From the NCBI GenBank assembly GCA_002842395.1, contig PHCV01000004.1:1-64000 (forward strand): a DNA stretch of 64,000 nucleotides. Reading direction: 5' to 3'. Both the position numbers and the translations under genes were made by a program. Under the pieces are notes generated by a model. That model saw only the letters and a list, made by a program, of their open reading frames with translations, ran no database searches and was not told where the DNA came from. This document shows, piece after piece, positions 57,034 to 64,000 of the stretch (the first letter of the stretch is position 1; every line of letters starts with the position of its first letter). The DNA is from Betaproteobacteria bacterium HGW-Betaproteobacteria-11. Its GTDB lineage: Bacteria > Pseudomonadota > Gammaproteobacteria > Burkholderiales > Rhodocyclaceae.

Positions 57034-57099
57034 TGGCTGTGGAGGTGTCAAGAGGGTTGTGACATTCTCCGGTCAGCCCTTCGAGGAGAGAGGTTCATC

Positions 57100-57582
57100 A
57101 TGAGACTGACGACCAAAGGACGCTTTGCCGTAACCGCGATGATCGATCTTGCCTTGCGCCAGCAGGCGGGGCCGGTGACGCTGGCCGGTATCAGCGAGCG
57201 GCAGAAGATTTCCCTTTCCTATCTCGAGCAGCTGTTCGGCAAGTTGCGCCGCCGCGAGCTGGTCGCCAGTGTTCGCGGCCCGGGTGGCGGCTATACCCTG
57301 AGCCGGCCGCTGGAGCAGATCTCGGTGGCCGAAATCGTCAATGCGGTGGATGAGTCGCTCGATGCCACGCAATGCGGTGGCAAGAAGAACTGCAACGATG
57401 ACGTTCGTCCCTGCATGACCCACCAGCTATGGACCACGCTCAACGAAAAAATGCTCGCCTATCTCAATTCGGTGAGCCTGGCCGATCTGGTGGCCCAGCA
57501 GAAGTCGAGAGCCGAAACGCCGCTCCGCGACGAGCGGGTGCGAGCCCAGGCCAAGGGTCCGAATGCCGAGTGCACCGTCTGA
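57100..57582 (+). CDS. iscR: Fe-S cluster assembly transcriptional repressor IscR
   Basis: 160 aa Rrf2-family regulator from [11 protein letters not shown] with GGAGAG before it. Winged helix ([19 protein letters not shown]) and [2Fe-2S] ligands in [18 protein letters not shown] (three Cys plus His). Senses cluster supply and represses the operon through the two upstream boxes. Confidence 0.97.
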   Translation: MRLTTKGRFAVTAMIDLALRQQAGPVTLAGISERQKISLSYLEQLFGKLRRRELVASVRGPGGGYTLSRPLEQISVAEIVNAVDESLDATQCGGKKNCNDDVRPCMTHQLWTTLNEKMLAYLNSVSLADLVAQQKSRAETPLRDERVRAQAKGPNAECTV

Positions 57583-57602
57583 TCCGCGCTCAAGACGATC
57601 CC

Positions 57603-58790
57603 ATGTTCGCTCCGGCCTATTTCGATCACAACGCCACCACGCCACTCGATGCGCGGGTGCTGGAGGGAATGTTGCCGTACCTGCGGCAGCATTACGGCAA
57701 CCCATCCAGCCGCCACGAGTACGGGCGGGCGGCGCGCCGGGCGGTCGACGAGGCGCGGCAGCGGGTAGCGGTTGCGGTTGGCGCCCATCCGACGGAAGTC
57801 ATTTTTACCAGCGGTGGATCGGAAGCCAACAACCTCTTCATCAAGGGCGTTGCAGCGACGCTGAGGCCTGGCCTGATGGCCGTTTCGGCAATCGAACATC
57901 CCTGCGTGCGCGAGCCGGCGATGCAGTTGCAGCGCGCGGGCTGGCAACTGCGCGAGATTGCAGTCGATACCGATTGCCGTATCGCCAGCGCCGACTTTTC
58001 CGCGGTACTGGCGACTCGCCCCGCGGTGGTCTCGGTGATGCTGGCCAACAATGAGACCGGGGTCATTCAGGACATCGCGCAGCTGGCGGCGCACGCCAGG
58101 AGCAGCGCGCAACCCTGGTTCCATACCGATGCGGTGCAGGCGTTCGGCAAGCTTGCCCTGGATTTCCGGGAATTGAATGCCGCCGGGGTGCACGCGATGA
58201 CGCTCTCGGCGCACAAGATCGGCGGGCCGAAAGGCACTGGCGCGCTGGTCGTGGACAAACGGGTGGACATGGAACCGCTGATTGCCGGCGGAGGGCACGA
58301 GCGTGGCTTGCGCTCGGGTACGGAAAACGTGGCGGCGATCGTCGGCTTCGGCCTGGCGGCAGAGCTTGCCGTGGCGCAACGGCCGCTCCGGGCCGCCAGG
58401 CTCAAGGCCTTGCAACAGCAACTGGAAGCTGGATTGGACGCACGTGGTGCGGTGATTTTTGCCGAGCTGTCTAGCCGGTTGCCGAATACGACGTATTTCG
58501 CCTTTGCCGGGCTCGATGGCGAGACGCTGGTGGCCAAACTCGATCGCGCCGGTTTTGCCGTGGCCTCGGGCGCGGCTTGTTCCAGCGCCCATCCCGAAGC
58601 TTCGCGTGTCCTGCGTGCGATGGGCATGGATCATGAACTGGCGCGGGGCGCGGTGCGGGTCAGTCTCGGCGAGGGCAACACGGCGGCGCAGATTGCCGAT
58701 TTTCTTGCCGTGCTCGATAGCACACGGCAGCAACTTTCCGGGCTGACCTCGCTGGGGTCAAGCCGTTCGACTGCAATGGAGAATGTTTGA
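57603..58790 (+). CDS. Cysteine desulfurase, NifS/IscS-like paralogue 1
   Basis: 395 aa from [16 protein letters not shown] enzyme: SGGSEANN, the Lys in [10 protein letters not shown] and the mobile Cys loop [11 protein letters not shown] are intact. It diverges from its downstream neighbour, which is the clear IscS; a tandem second desulfurase is not part of the E. coli operon. A dispersed repeat encodes IASADFS near 125-132. Its TGA overlaps the next ATG. Confidence 0.93.
   Translation: MFAPAYFDHNATTPLDARVLEGMLPYLRQHYGNPSSRHEYGRAARRAVDEARQRVAVAVGAHPTEVIFTSGGSEANNLFIKGVAATLRPGLMAVSAIEHPCVREPAMQLQRAGWQLREIAVDTDCRIASADFSAVLATRPAVVSVMLANNETGVIQDIAQLAAHARSSAQPWFHTDAVQAFGKLALDFRELNAAGVHAMTLSAHKIGGPKGTGALVVDKRVDMEPLIAGGGHERGLRSGTENVAAIVGFGLAAELAVAQRPLRAARLKALQQQLEAGLDARGAVIFAELSSRLPNTTYFAFAGLDGETLVAKLDRAGFAVASGAACSSAHPEASRVLRAMGMDHELARGAVRVSLGEGNTAAQIADFLAVLDSTRQQLSGLTSLGSSRSTAMENV
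57974..57999 (-). repeat. Dispersed 26-bp repeat, copy 15 (inside desulfurase paralogue 1, minus)
   Basis: On the minus strand AAAAGTCGGCGCTGG, spacer CGAT, ACGGCAA; left arm perfect. Confidence 0.85.
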
Positions 58791-60001
58791 TGAAGATGCC
58801 GATTTACCTCGATTATTCCGCGACCACTCCGGTCGATCCGCGTGTCGCGGCGAAAATGATTCCCTGGCTGACCGAACATTTCGGCAATCCGGCCTCGCGC
58901 TCCCATGCCTACGGCTGGGAGGCCGAGAAAGTCGTGGAGGAGGCCCGCGAGGAGGTGGCGAAGCTGGTCGGCGCCGATGCCAAGGACATCATCTGGACCT
59001 CGGGCGCGACCGAATCGAACAATCTGGCGATCAAGGGCGCGGCGCATTTCTATGCCGGTACCAAGGGCAAGCACATCGTCACCGTCACCACCGAACACAA
59101 GGCAGTGCTCGACACGGTCAAGGAACTGGAGCGCCAGGGCTTCGAGGCGACCTATCTCCAGCCCCAGGAAAATGGCCTGATTACTGTCGAGCAATTCACG
59201 GCCGCACTGCGTCCGGATACCGTGCTGGCTTCGGTGATGGCGGTTAACAACGAGATCGGCGTGATCCAGCCGATCGCCGCCATCGGCGAGATCTGCCGCG
59301 CGAAGGGCGTGATCTTTCACGTCGATGCGGCACAGGCTACCGGCAAGATGCCGATTGACCTAGCGACGCTGAAAGTCGATCTGATGTCGTTCTCGGCACA
59401 CAAGACCTACGGTCCGAAGGGTGTTGGCGCGCTGTACGTGCGCCGCAAGCCGCGGGCGCGCCTGGAAGCGCAGATCCATGGTGGCGGACACGAGCGCGGC
59501 TTGCGTTCGGGCACCCTGGCGACGCACCAGATTGTTGGCATGGGCGAGGCGTTTCGCATCGCGCGCGAGGAAATGGCGACCGAAAACGAGCGTATCCGCA
59601 TGTTGCGCGACAAGCTGATGAAAGGGCTCATGGATATCGAGGAGACCTACATCAACGGCGATCTGGAGCAGCGTGTGCCGCACAACCTCAACGTCAGTTT
59701 CAATTTTGTCGAAGGCGAATCGCTGATCATGGCGATCAAGGAGATTGCCGTCTCCAGCGGCTCGGCCTGTACCTCGGCCAGTCTCGAACCTTCCTATGTG
59801 CTGCGCGCGCTGGGCCGTTCCGACGAACTGGCGCACAGCTCGATCCGCTTTACCCTGGGCCGTTTCACCACGGAACGGGATATCGATTTCACGGTCAAAT
59901 TACTGCATGAGAAAATTGGCCGCTTGCGTGAGTTGTCGCCCTTGTGGGAGATGTTCAAGGAAGGCGTTGACCTCAATACCGTGCAGTGGGCTGCACATTG
60001 A
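58790..60001 (+). CDS. iscS: Cysteine desulfurase IscS
   Basis: 403 aa from [20 protein letters not shown], nearly identical in form to E. coli IscS. PLP Lys in [11 protein letters not shown] and catalytic Cys in [19 protein letters not shown], and the conserved IscS C-terminus ([19 protein letters not shown]). Supplies sulfur for IscU and tRNA thiolation. Confidence 0.98.
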   Translation: MKMPIYLDYSATTPVDPRVAAKMIPWLTEHFGNPASRSHAYGWEAEKVVEEAREEVAKLVGADAKDIIWTSGATESNNLAIKGAAHFYAGTKGKHIVTVTTEHKAVLDTVKELERQGFEATYLQPQENGLITVEQFTAALRPDTVLASVMAVNNEIGVIQPIAAIGEICRAKGVIFHVDAAQATGKMPIDLATLKVDLMSFSAHKTYGPKGVGALYVRRKPRARLEAQIHGGGHERGLRSGTLATHQIVGMGEAFRIAREEMATENERIRMLRDKLMKGLMDIEETYINGDLEQRVPHNLNVSFNFVEGESLIMAIKEIAVSSGSACTSASLEPSYVLRALGRSDELAHSSIRFTLGRFTTERDIDFTVKLLHEKIGRLRELSPLWEMFKEGVDLNTVQWAAH

Positions 60002-60021
60002 TTTGACCAAGGAGAACTGTC

Positions 60022-60405
60022 ATGGCCTATAGCGAAAAGGTACTGGACCACTACGAAAATCCCCGCAACGTCGGTTCGTTCGCCAAGGATGAGGAAGGCG
60101 TTGCCACGGGCATGGTCGGAGCACCGGCCTGCGGCGATGTGATGAAGCTACAGATCAAGGTCGGCAAGGACGGCATCATCGAGGATGCCAAATTCAAGAC
60201 CTATGGCTGCGGCTCGGCGATTGCGTCCTCTTCGCTGGTAACCGAATGGGTCAAGGGCAAGACGCTGGATCAGGCGCTGGAAATCAAGAACACGCTGATT
60301 GCCGAGGAACTGGCGCTGCCGCCGGTAAAGATCCACTGTTCGATCCTGGCCGAAGATGCGATCAAGGCCGCCGTGGCCGATTACAAACAAAAACAGGGAG
60401 TCTGA
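60022..60405 (+). CDS. iscU: Fe-S cluster scaffold IscU
   Basis: 127 aa. Three ligand Cys in [21 protein letters not shown] and [12 protein letters not shown], and the HscA-recognition motif LPPVK (98-102 region). AAGGAG precedes the ATG. Confidence 0.98.
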   Translation: MAYSEKVLDHYENPRNVGSFAKDEEGVATGMVGAPACGDVMKLQIKVGKDGIIEDAKFKTYGCGSAIASSSLVTEWVKGKTLDQALEIKNTLIAEELALPPVKIHCSILAEDAIKAAVADYKQKQGV

Positions 60406-60407
60406 CC

Positions 60408-60731
60408 ATGGCGGTGACTCTTTCCGAACCGGCGGCACAACACGTCGCCAGCTTCCTGGCCAGGCGCGGCAAGGGAGTGGGCATCCGGCTTGGCGTCAAG
60501 ACATCGGGCTGCTCGGGGCTGGCCTACAAGCTCGAGTTCGCCGATGCGGCGTTGCCCGAGGACATCGTGTTCGAAAGCCATGGCGTGAAGGTGCTGGTCG
60601 ATCCCAAAAGCCTGCCCTATCTCGAAGGCACCGAGCTCGATTACACACGGGAAGGATTGAACGAGGGCTTCAAGTTCAATAACCCGAACGTCAAGGATCA
60701 ATGCGGCTGCGGCGAGTCGTTTACCACCTGA
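60408..60731 (+). CDS. iscA: A-type Fe-S carrier IscA
   Basis: 107 aa from [10 protein letters not shown], 2 bp after iscU. Conserved Cys in [12 protein letters not shown] and the C-terminal QCGCGESF. Confidence 0.97.
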   Translation: MAVTLSEPAAQHVASFLARRGKGVGIRLGVKTSGCSGLAYKLEFADAALPEDIVFESHGVKVLVDPKSLPYLEGTELDYTREGLNEGFKFNNPNVKDQCGCGESFTT

Positions 60732-60749
60732 TTCCGGGTTTGGTAACGG

Positions 60750-61289
60750 ATGATGTCTGATCTCGATTTCGCGGCGGATCATTTCGCCCTGTTCGGTTTG
60801 CCACGGAGCCAGCAGCTGGATTCGGCAGCGCTCGATCTTCGTTTCCGGCAACTGCAAACTGAAGTCCATCCCGACCGCCATGTCCAGGCGGGCGATGCGG
60901 GGCAACGGCTGTCGATGCAGTGGGCCTCGCGCGTCAATGAGGCCTACCAGACGCTGAAAAATCCGTTACGGCGCGCGCTTTATCTCTTGCAACTGACTGG
61001 CCATGATCCCCAAGTCGAAAACAACACAGCCATGCCCGCCGATTTTCTGTTCAGGCAGATGGAATTGCGCGAGTCTGTGGCCGAGGCCCGGCGCGATGGC
61101 GACGAGGGTGTGCTCGAAGCGGCACGCTTGCAACTGGTGCAGGAGATCGCCGCAGTGCACCGGCGCTTGATCGAGCTCATGGATGGCGAACATGAGTATG
61201 TTGCCGCGAGTGGGCTTGTGCGCCAGCTGATGTTCCAGGAAAAACTGCTCGGCGAAATCGACGATGCGCTCGAAGTCGTCGCTTCCTGA
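60750..61289 (+). CDS. hscB: J-domain co-chaperone HscB
   Basis: 179 aa. N-terminal J domain with the HPD loop in [18 protein letters not shown] and a C-terminal three-helix bundle that binds IscU. ATGs at 60750 and 60753 are equivalent. Confidence 0.96.
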   Translation: MMSDLDFAADHFALFGLPRSQQLDSAALDLRFRQLQTEVHPDRHVQAGDAGQRLSMQWASRVNEAYQTLKNPLRRALYLLQLTGHDPQVENNTAMPADFLFRQMELRESVAEARRDGDEGVLEAARLQLVQEIAAVHRRLIELMDGEHEYVAASGLVRQLMFQEKLLGEIDDALEVVAS

Positions 61290-61315
61290 TTCGTAACCAC
61301 ACGCAGACCAAGTTT

Positions 61316-63184
61316 ATGGCCCTACTACAGATCGTCGAGCCGGGAGAGACCACGGCTCCGCACCAGCATCGTCTTGCCGTCGGTATCGATCTGGGAACCA
61401 CCAACTCTCTGGTGGCAACCGTCCGCAGCGGCATGAGCGTCGTGCTCAATGATGTTCAGGGACATTCCCTGCTGCCTTCCGTCGTTCGCTATCTTGCCGA
61501 TGGGCGGGTCGAGATCGGTCGCACCGCGGAAAAGCATCGCTCGCTCGACCCCAAAAACACCATCGTTTCGGTCAAACGGCTGATGGGGCGTGGCCGGGGC
61601 GATATCGCCCATGGCGAAACCCTGCCTCATGATTTTGTCGATGGCGAAGGCATGGTCCGGATTCGCACCATCGCCGGCATCAAGAGTCCGGTCGAGGTTT
61701 CGGCAGAAATCCTCAAGGTTTTGCGCCAGCGTGCCGAAGCCGCGCTCGGCGGCGAGTTGATCGGTGCGGTGATCACCGTCCCGGCCTACTTCGACGATGC
61801 GCAGCGGCAGGCGACCAAGGACGCCGCGCGGCTGGCCGGACTCAATGTCCTGCGCCTGCTCAACGAGCCGACGGCGGCGGCGATTGCCTACGGACTCGAC
61901 AATGCGTCCGAAGGTGTCTTCGCCGTCTTCGACCTCGGCGGAGGCACCTTCGACATCTCGATCCTGCGCCTGTCCAAGGGCATTTTTGAAGTCCTCGCCA
62001 CCGGTGGCGACTCGGCTCTGGGTGGGGACGATTTCGACCATCGCGTGTTTTGCTGGATCATCGAGCAGGCCGGCCTCAGACCCCTTTCGCCGCACGATGC
62101 CAGACTGTTGCAGGCCCATGCGCGCGAGGCCAAGGAATATCTGTCAAGCCATGGCGAGGCGCCGATCACCATCAAGCTCGGTAGCGGCGAGTATGTCGAT
62201 CTGCTGCTGACCACCGACAGCTTCACCGAAATTACTCGGACGCTGGTACAAAAGACCCTCACCGCGACCAAAAAGGCGTTGCGTGATGCCGGGCTGACGG
62301 TGGGCGATATCCGTGGCGTGGTCATGGTCGGCGGTTCGACGCGGATGCCGCAAATCCAGCAGGCGGTGGCCGAACTGTTCGGGCAGGAACCGCTCAACAA
62401 TCTCGATCCCGACAAGGTGGTGGCGCTCGGTGCGGCGATGCAGGCCAATCTGCTGGCCGGCAACCGCGCGGCCGGGGACGACTGGCTGCTGCTCGACGTG
62501 ATTCCGCTCTCGCTCGGGCTGGAGACGATGGGCGGCCTGGTCGAAAAAGTCATTCCGCGCAATTCCACCCTGCCCATCGCCCGGGCGCAGGAGTTCACCA
62601 CCTTCAAGGATGGCCAGACGGCACTGGCTATTCACATCGTTCAGGGCGAGCGGGAACTGGTGGCCGATTGCCGCAGCCTGGGACGTTTCGAGTTGCGCGG
62701 GATTCCGCCGCTGGTCGCCGGCGCGGCACGGATTCGCGTCACCTTTCAGGTTGACGCCGACGGCCTGCTCTCGGTCACGGCGCGCGAGCAGAGCACGGGA
62801 TGCGAAGCGCATATCGAGGTCAAGCCATCCTATGGCCTGAGCGATGACGAAATCGCCGTCATGCTCAAGGAAAGTTTCACCCATGCCGGCGATGATGCCT
62901 TCCGCCGCGCCTTGCGCGAGGCGCAGGTCGAGGCGCAGCGCCTGCTCGAGGCGACCCGCTCGGCCCTCGAAGACAGCAGCACACTGCTCTCGCCCGCGGA
63001 GCGCGAAACAATCGACCGGGCCATCGTCAAGCTGGAAGCGGTGATGCTCGGCGACGATCGTCGCGCGATCGACGCGGCGATGCAGGCCCTGGGCGCGGCG
63101 ACCGAAGACTTCGCGGCGCGGCGCATGAACCAGAGCGTGCAGCGCGCCCTCGCCGGAAAAACTATTGACCAGATATCCCCATGA
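61316..63184 (+). CDS. hscA: Hsp70-type chaperone HscA
   Basis: 622 aa. [15 protein letters not shown] (ATPase phosphate loop), [14 protein letters not shown] and [13 protein letters not shown] mark the Hsp70 nucleotide domain; the substrate domain binds the IscU LPPVK motif. The stop overlaps the fdx ATG. Confidence 0.98.
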   Translation: MALLQIVEPGETTAPHQHRLAVGIDLGTTNSLVATVRSGMSVVLNDVQGHSLLPSVVRYLADGRVEIGRTAEKHRSLDPKNTIVSVKRLMGRGRGDIAHGETLPHDFVDGEGMVRIRTIAGIKSPVEVSAEILKVLRQRAEAALGGELIGAVITVPAYFDDAQRQATKDAARLAGLNVLRLLNEPTAAAIAYGLDNASEGVFAVFDLGGGTFDISILRLSKGIFEVLATGGDSALGGDDFDHRVFCWIIEQAGLRPLSPHDARLLQAHAREAKEYLSSHGEAPITIKLGSGEYVDLLLTTDSFTEITRTLVQKTLTATKKALRDAGLTVGDIRGVVMVGGSTRMPQIQQAVAELFGQEPLNNLDPDKVVALGAAMQANLLAGNRAAGDDWLLLDVIPLSLGLETMGGLVEKVIPRNSTLPIARAQEFTTFKDGQTALAIHIVQGERELVADCRSLGRFELRGIPPLVAGAARIRVTFQVDADGLLSVTAREQSTGCEAHIEVKPSYGLSDDEIAVMLKESFTHAGDDAFRRALREAQVEAQRLLEATRSALEDSSTLLSPAERETIDRAIVKLEAVMLGDDRRAIDAAMQALGAATEDFAARRMNQSVQRALAGKTIDQISP

Positions 63185-63522
63185 CCCAGATCATCGTCCT
63201 GCCCCATGTCGAACTCTGTCCCGAAGGCGCCGTCATCGAAGCGCCCGAGGGCACCAGCCTCTGCGATGCCTTGCTCGACCACCACATCGAGATCGAACAT
63301 GCCTGCGAAAAGTCCTGCGCCTGCACCACCTGTCACGTCGTGGTGCGCGAGGGCTTCAATACCTTGCTGCCGGCGGAAGAGGCCGAGGAGGACCTGCTCG
63401 ACAAGGCCTGGGGGCTGGAGCCGAATTCGCGCCTGTCCTGCCAGGCCATCGTCGGCTCGACCCCGCTGGTCATCGAAATTCCAAGATACACGATCAACAT
63501 GGTGAAAGAGATCAAAAAATGA
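63181..63522 (+). CDS. fdx: [2Fe-2S] ferredoxin of the Isc system
   Basis: 113 aa adrenodoxin-type ferredoxin. Cluster Cys in [16 protein letters not shown] (C-x5-C-x2-C, with the fourth in RLSCQAIV). Donates electrons to IscS/IscU. Overlaps hscA upstream and iscX downstream. Confidence 0.97.
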   Translation: MTQIIVLPHVELCPEGAVIEAPEGTSLCDALLDHHIEIEHACEKSCACTTCHVVVREGFNTLLPAEEAEEDLLDKAWGLEPNSRLSCQAIVGSTPLVIEIPRYTINMVKEIKK

Positions 63523-63713
63523 AATGGATCGACAGTCTCGACATCGCGATCGCCCTGGCGGAGGCGCACCCCGGGGTGGATCCGGTACACGTTAATTTCG
63601 TCGACCTGATGCGCATGGTGCTTGCCTTGCCGGGCTTCGAGGAAAACGAGGGCCATTGCGGCGAGCGCAAGCTCGAGGCGATTCAGCAGGCCTGGATCGA
63701 CGAGCTCTGCTGA
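63519..63713 (+). CDS. iscX: Fe-S assembly protein IscX
   Basis: 64 aa, acidic: [20 protein letters not shown] and VNFVDLMRMVLALPGFE match IscX/YfhJ, an iron-binding modulator of IscS. Too short for many gene callers; its ATG overlaps the fdx stop. Confidence 0.95.
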   Translation: MKWIDSLDIAIALAEAHPGVDPVHVNFVDLMRMVLALPGFEENEGHCGERKLEAIQQAWIDELC

Positions 63714-63716
63714 GTG

Positions 63717-64000
63717 ATGCTGATCGACACCCATTGCCATCTGGATGCCGCCGAGTTCGATGCCGATCGTGAGGCAGTGATCGGAGCGGCGCGACGGGCC
63801 GGCGTGGGCGCGGTTATCGTCCCGGCCGTGGAGCGGGCCAACTTTGGCGCCGTGGCCTCGCTTTGCCGGGAATACGCCGGCTGTTTTCCGGCGTACGGCA
63901 TCCATCCGCTGTACGTCGATCGAGCCGAGGACGAAGACCTCGCGGCCTTGCAGGCGACCCTCGTGCGCGAGCGCGCGCTGGCGGTGGGCGAGATCGGACT
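63717..64000 (+). CDS. TatD-family metal-dependent DNase/hydrolase (5' part)
   Basis: About 94 residues visible before the window ends: MLIDTHCHLDAAEFDADRE carries the HxH metal motif; AYGIHPLYV and VGEIGL follow. Start ATG 63717, 4 bp after iscX (GTG 63714 also possible). The rest lies beyond the right edge. Confidence 0.92.
   Translation, partial: MLIDTHCHLDAAEFDADREAVIGAARRAGVGAVIVPAVERANFGAVASLCREYAGCFPAYGIHPLYVDRAEDEDLAALQATLVRERALAVGEIG

Overview
GC-rich chromosomal segment from a betaproteobacterium, most like the Rhodocyclales. The evidence is gene content and order: tig-clpP-clpX-lon followed by tRNA-Val and ppiD, an iscR-iscS-iscS-iscU-iscA-hscB-hscA-fdx-iscX operon, aat-bpt, phasin, a Gram-negative porin, an HpnD-type synthase and acuI-prpE. 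The assignment rests on family recognition only; no database was searched.

Layout. 1-11.7 kb: housekeeping and envelope genes (NAD(P)HX repair enzyme, porin, M20 amidohydrolase, an Spx/ArsC-like - hslO - spermidine-synthase-like operon, a MacAB-type exporter with two permeases, an Old Yellow Enzyme). 11.7-17.4 kb: an AT-richer accessory block. It holds a 124-bp IS5-type MITE, an MFS pseudogene, a HupE / anchor-protein / small His-rich secreted protein set, a truncated czcC-like gene, a BlaI-type repressor with an M56 peptidase, and a decayed IS630 element. Matching operators lie in front of the repressor gene and of the czcC remnant. 17.4-43.9 kb: core genes (phasin, glpK, glpD, clpB, lytic transglycosylase, tag, a Pat-like acetyltransferase, a cyclase-hemerythrin fusion, tesA/ybbA, hpnD-like, tRNA-Leu, tig-clpP-clpX-lon, tRNA-Val, ppiD, fabI, a peptide-type binding lipoprotein). 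43.9-48.8 kb: a second decayed accessory block. It contains an IS481 fragment, the 5' end of an integron integrase, an attI-like site, a low-GC nuclease gene with an attC-like half site after it, a RAYT transposon, yefM-yoeB, a REP-like element, an IS1182 fragment, an outer-membrane-protein pseudogene, a Tat-exported copper-storage protein and UbiB/antitoxin fragments. 48.8-64 kb: bpt, aat, CDGSH protein, NlpC/P60 hydrolase, acuI, prpE, tRNA-Val, suhB, trmJ, cysE, the isc operon and the start of tatD.

Two observations stand out. First, a short dispersed repeat occurs at least 15 times. It is exactly 26 bp with no indels: AAAAGTCGGCGCTGG, four variable bases, then ACGGCGA. It lies both between genes and in frame inside conserved genes (nnr, hslO, clpB, the binding lipoprotein, iscS-like, trmJ). 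The consensus has no stop codon in any of the six frames, and 12 of the 15 copies point the same way. Second, the 44.1-45.5 kb stretch looks like a relict chromosomal integron (truncated intI, attI-like site, one cassette, half attC). Its cassette encodes a protein joining an HNH-like zinc domain to a DnaQ-type 3'-5' exonuclease, which could be a defence nuclease.

The genes suggest a respiring, polyhydroxyalkanoate-storing heterotroph that uses glycerol and propionate/acrylyl-CoA and has full protein quality control (ClpB, ClpXP, Lon, Hsp33, trigger factor, PpiD). sigma-32-like promoters precede clpB and lon.
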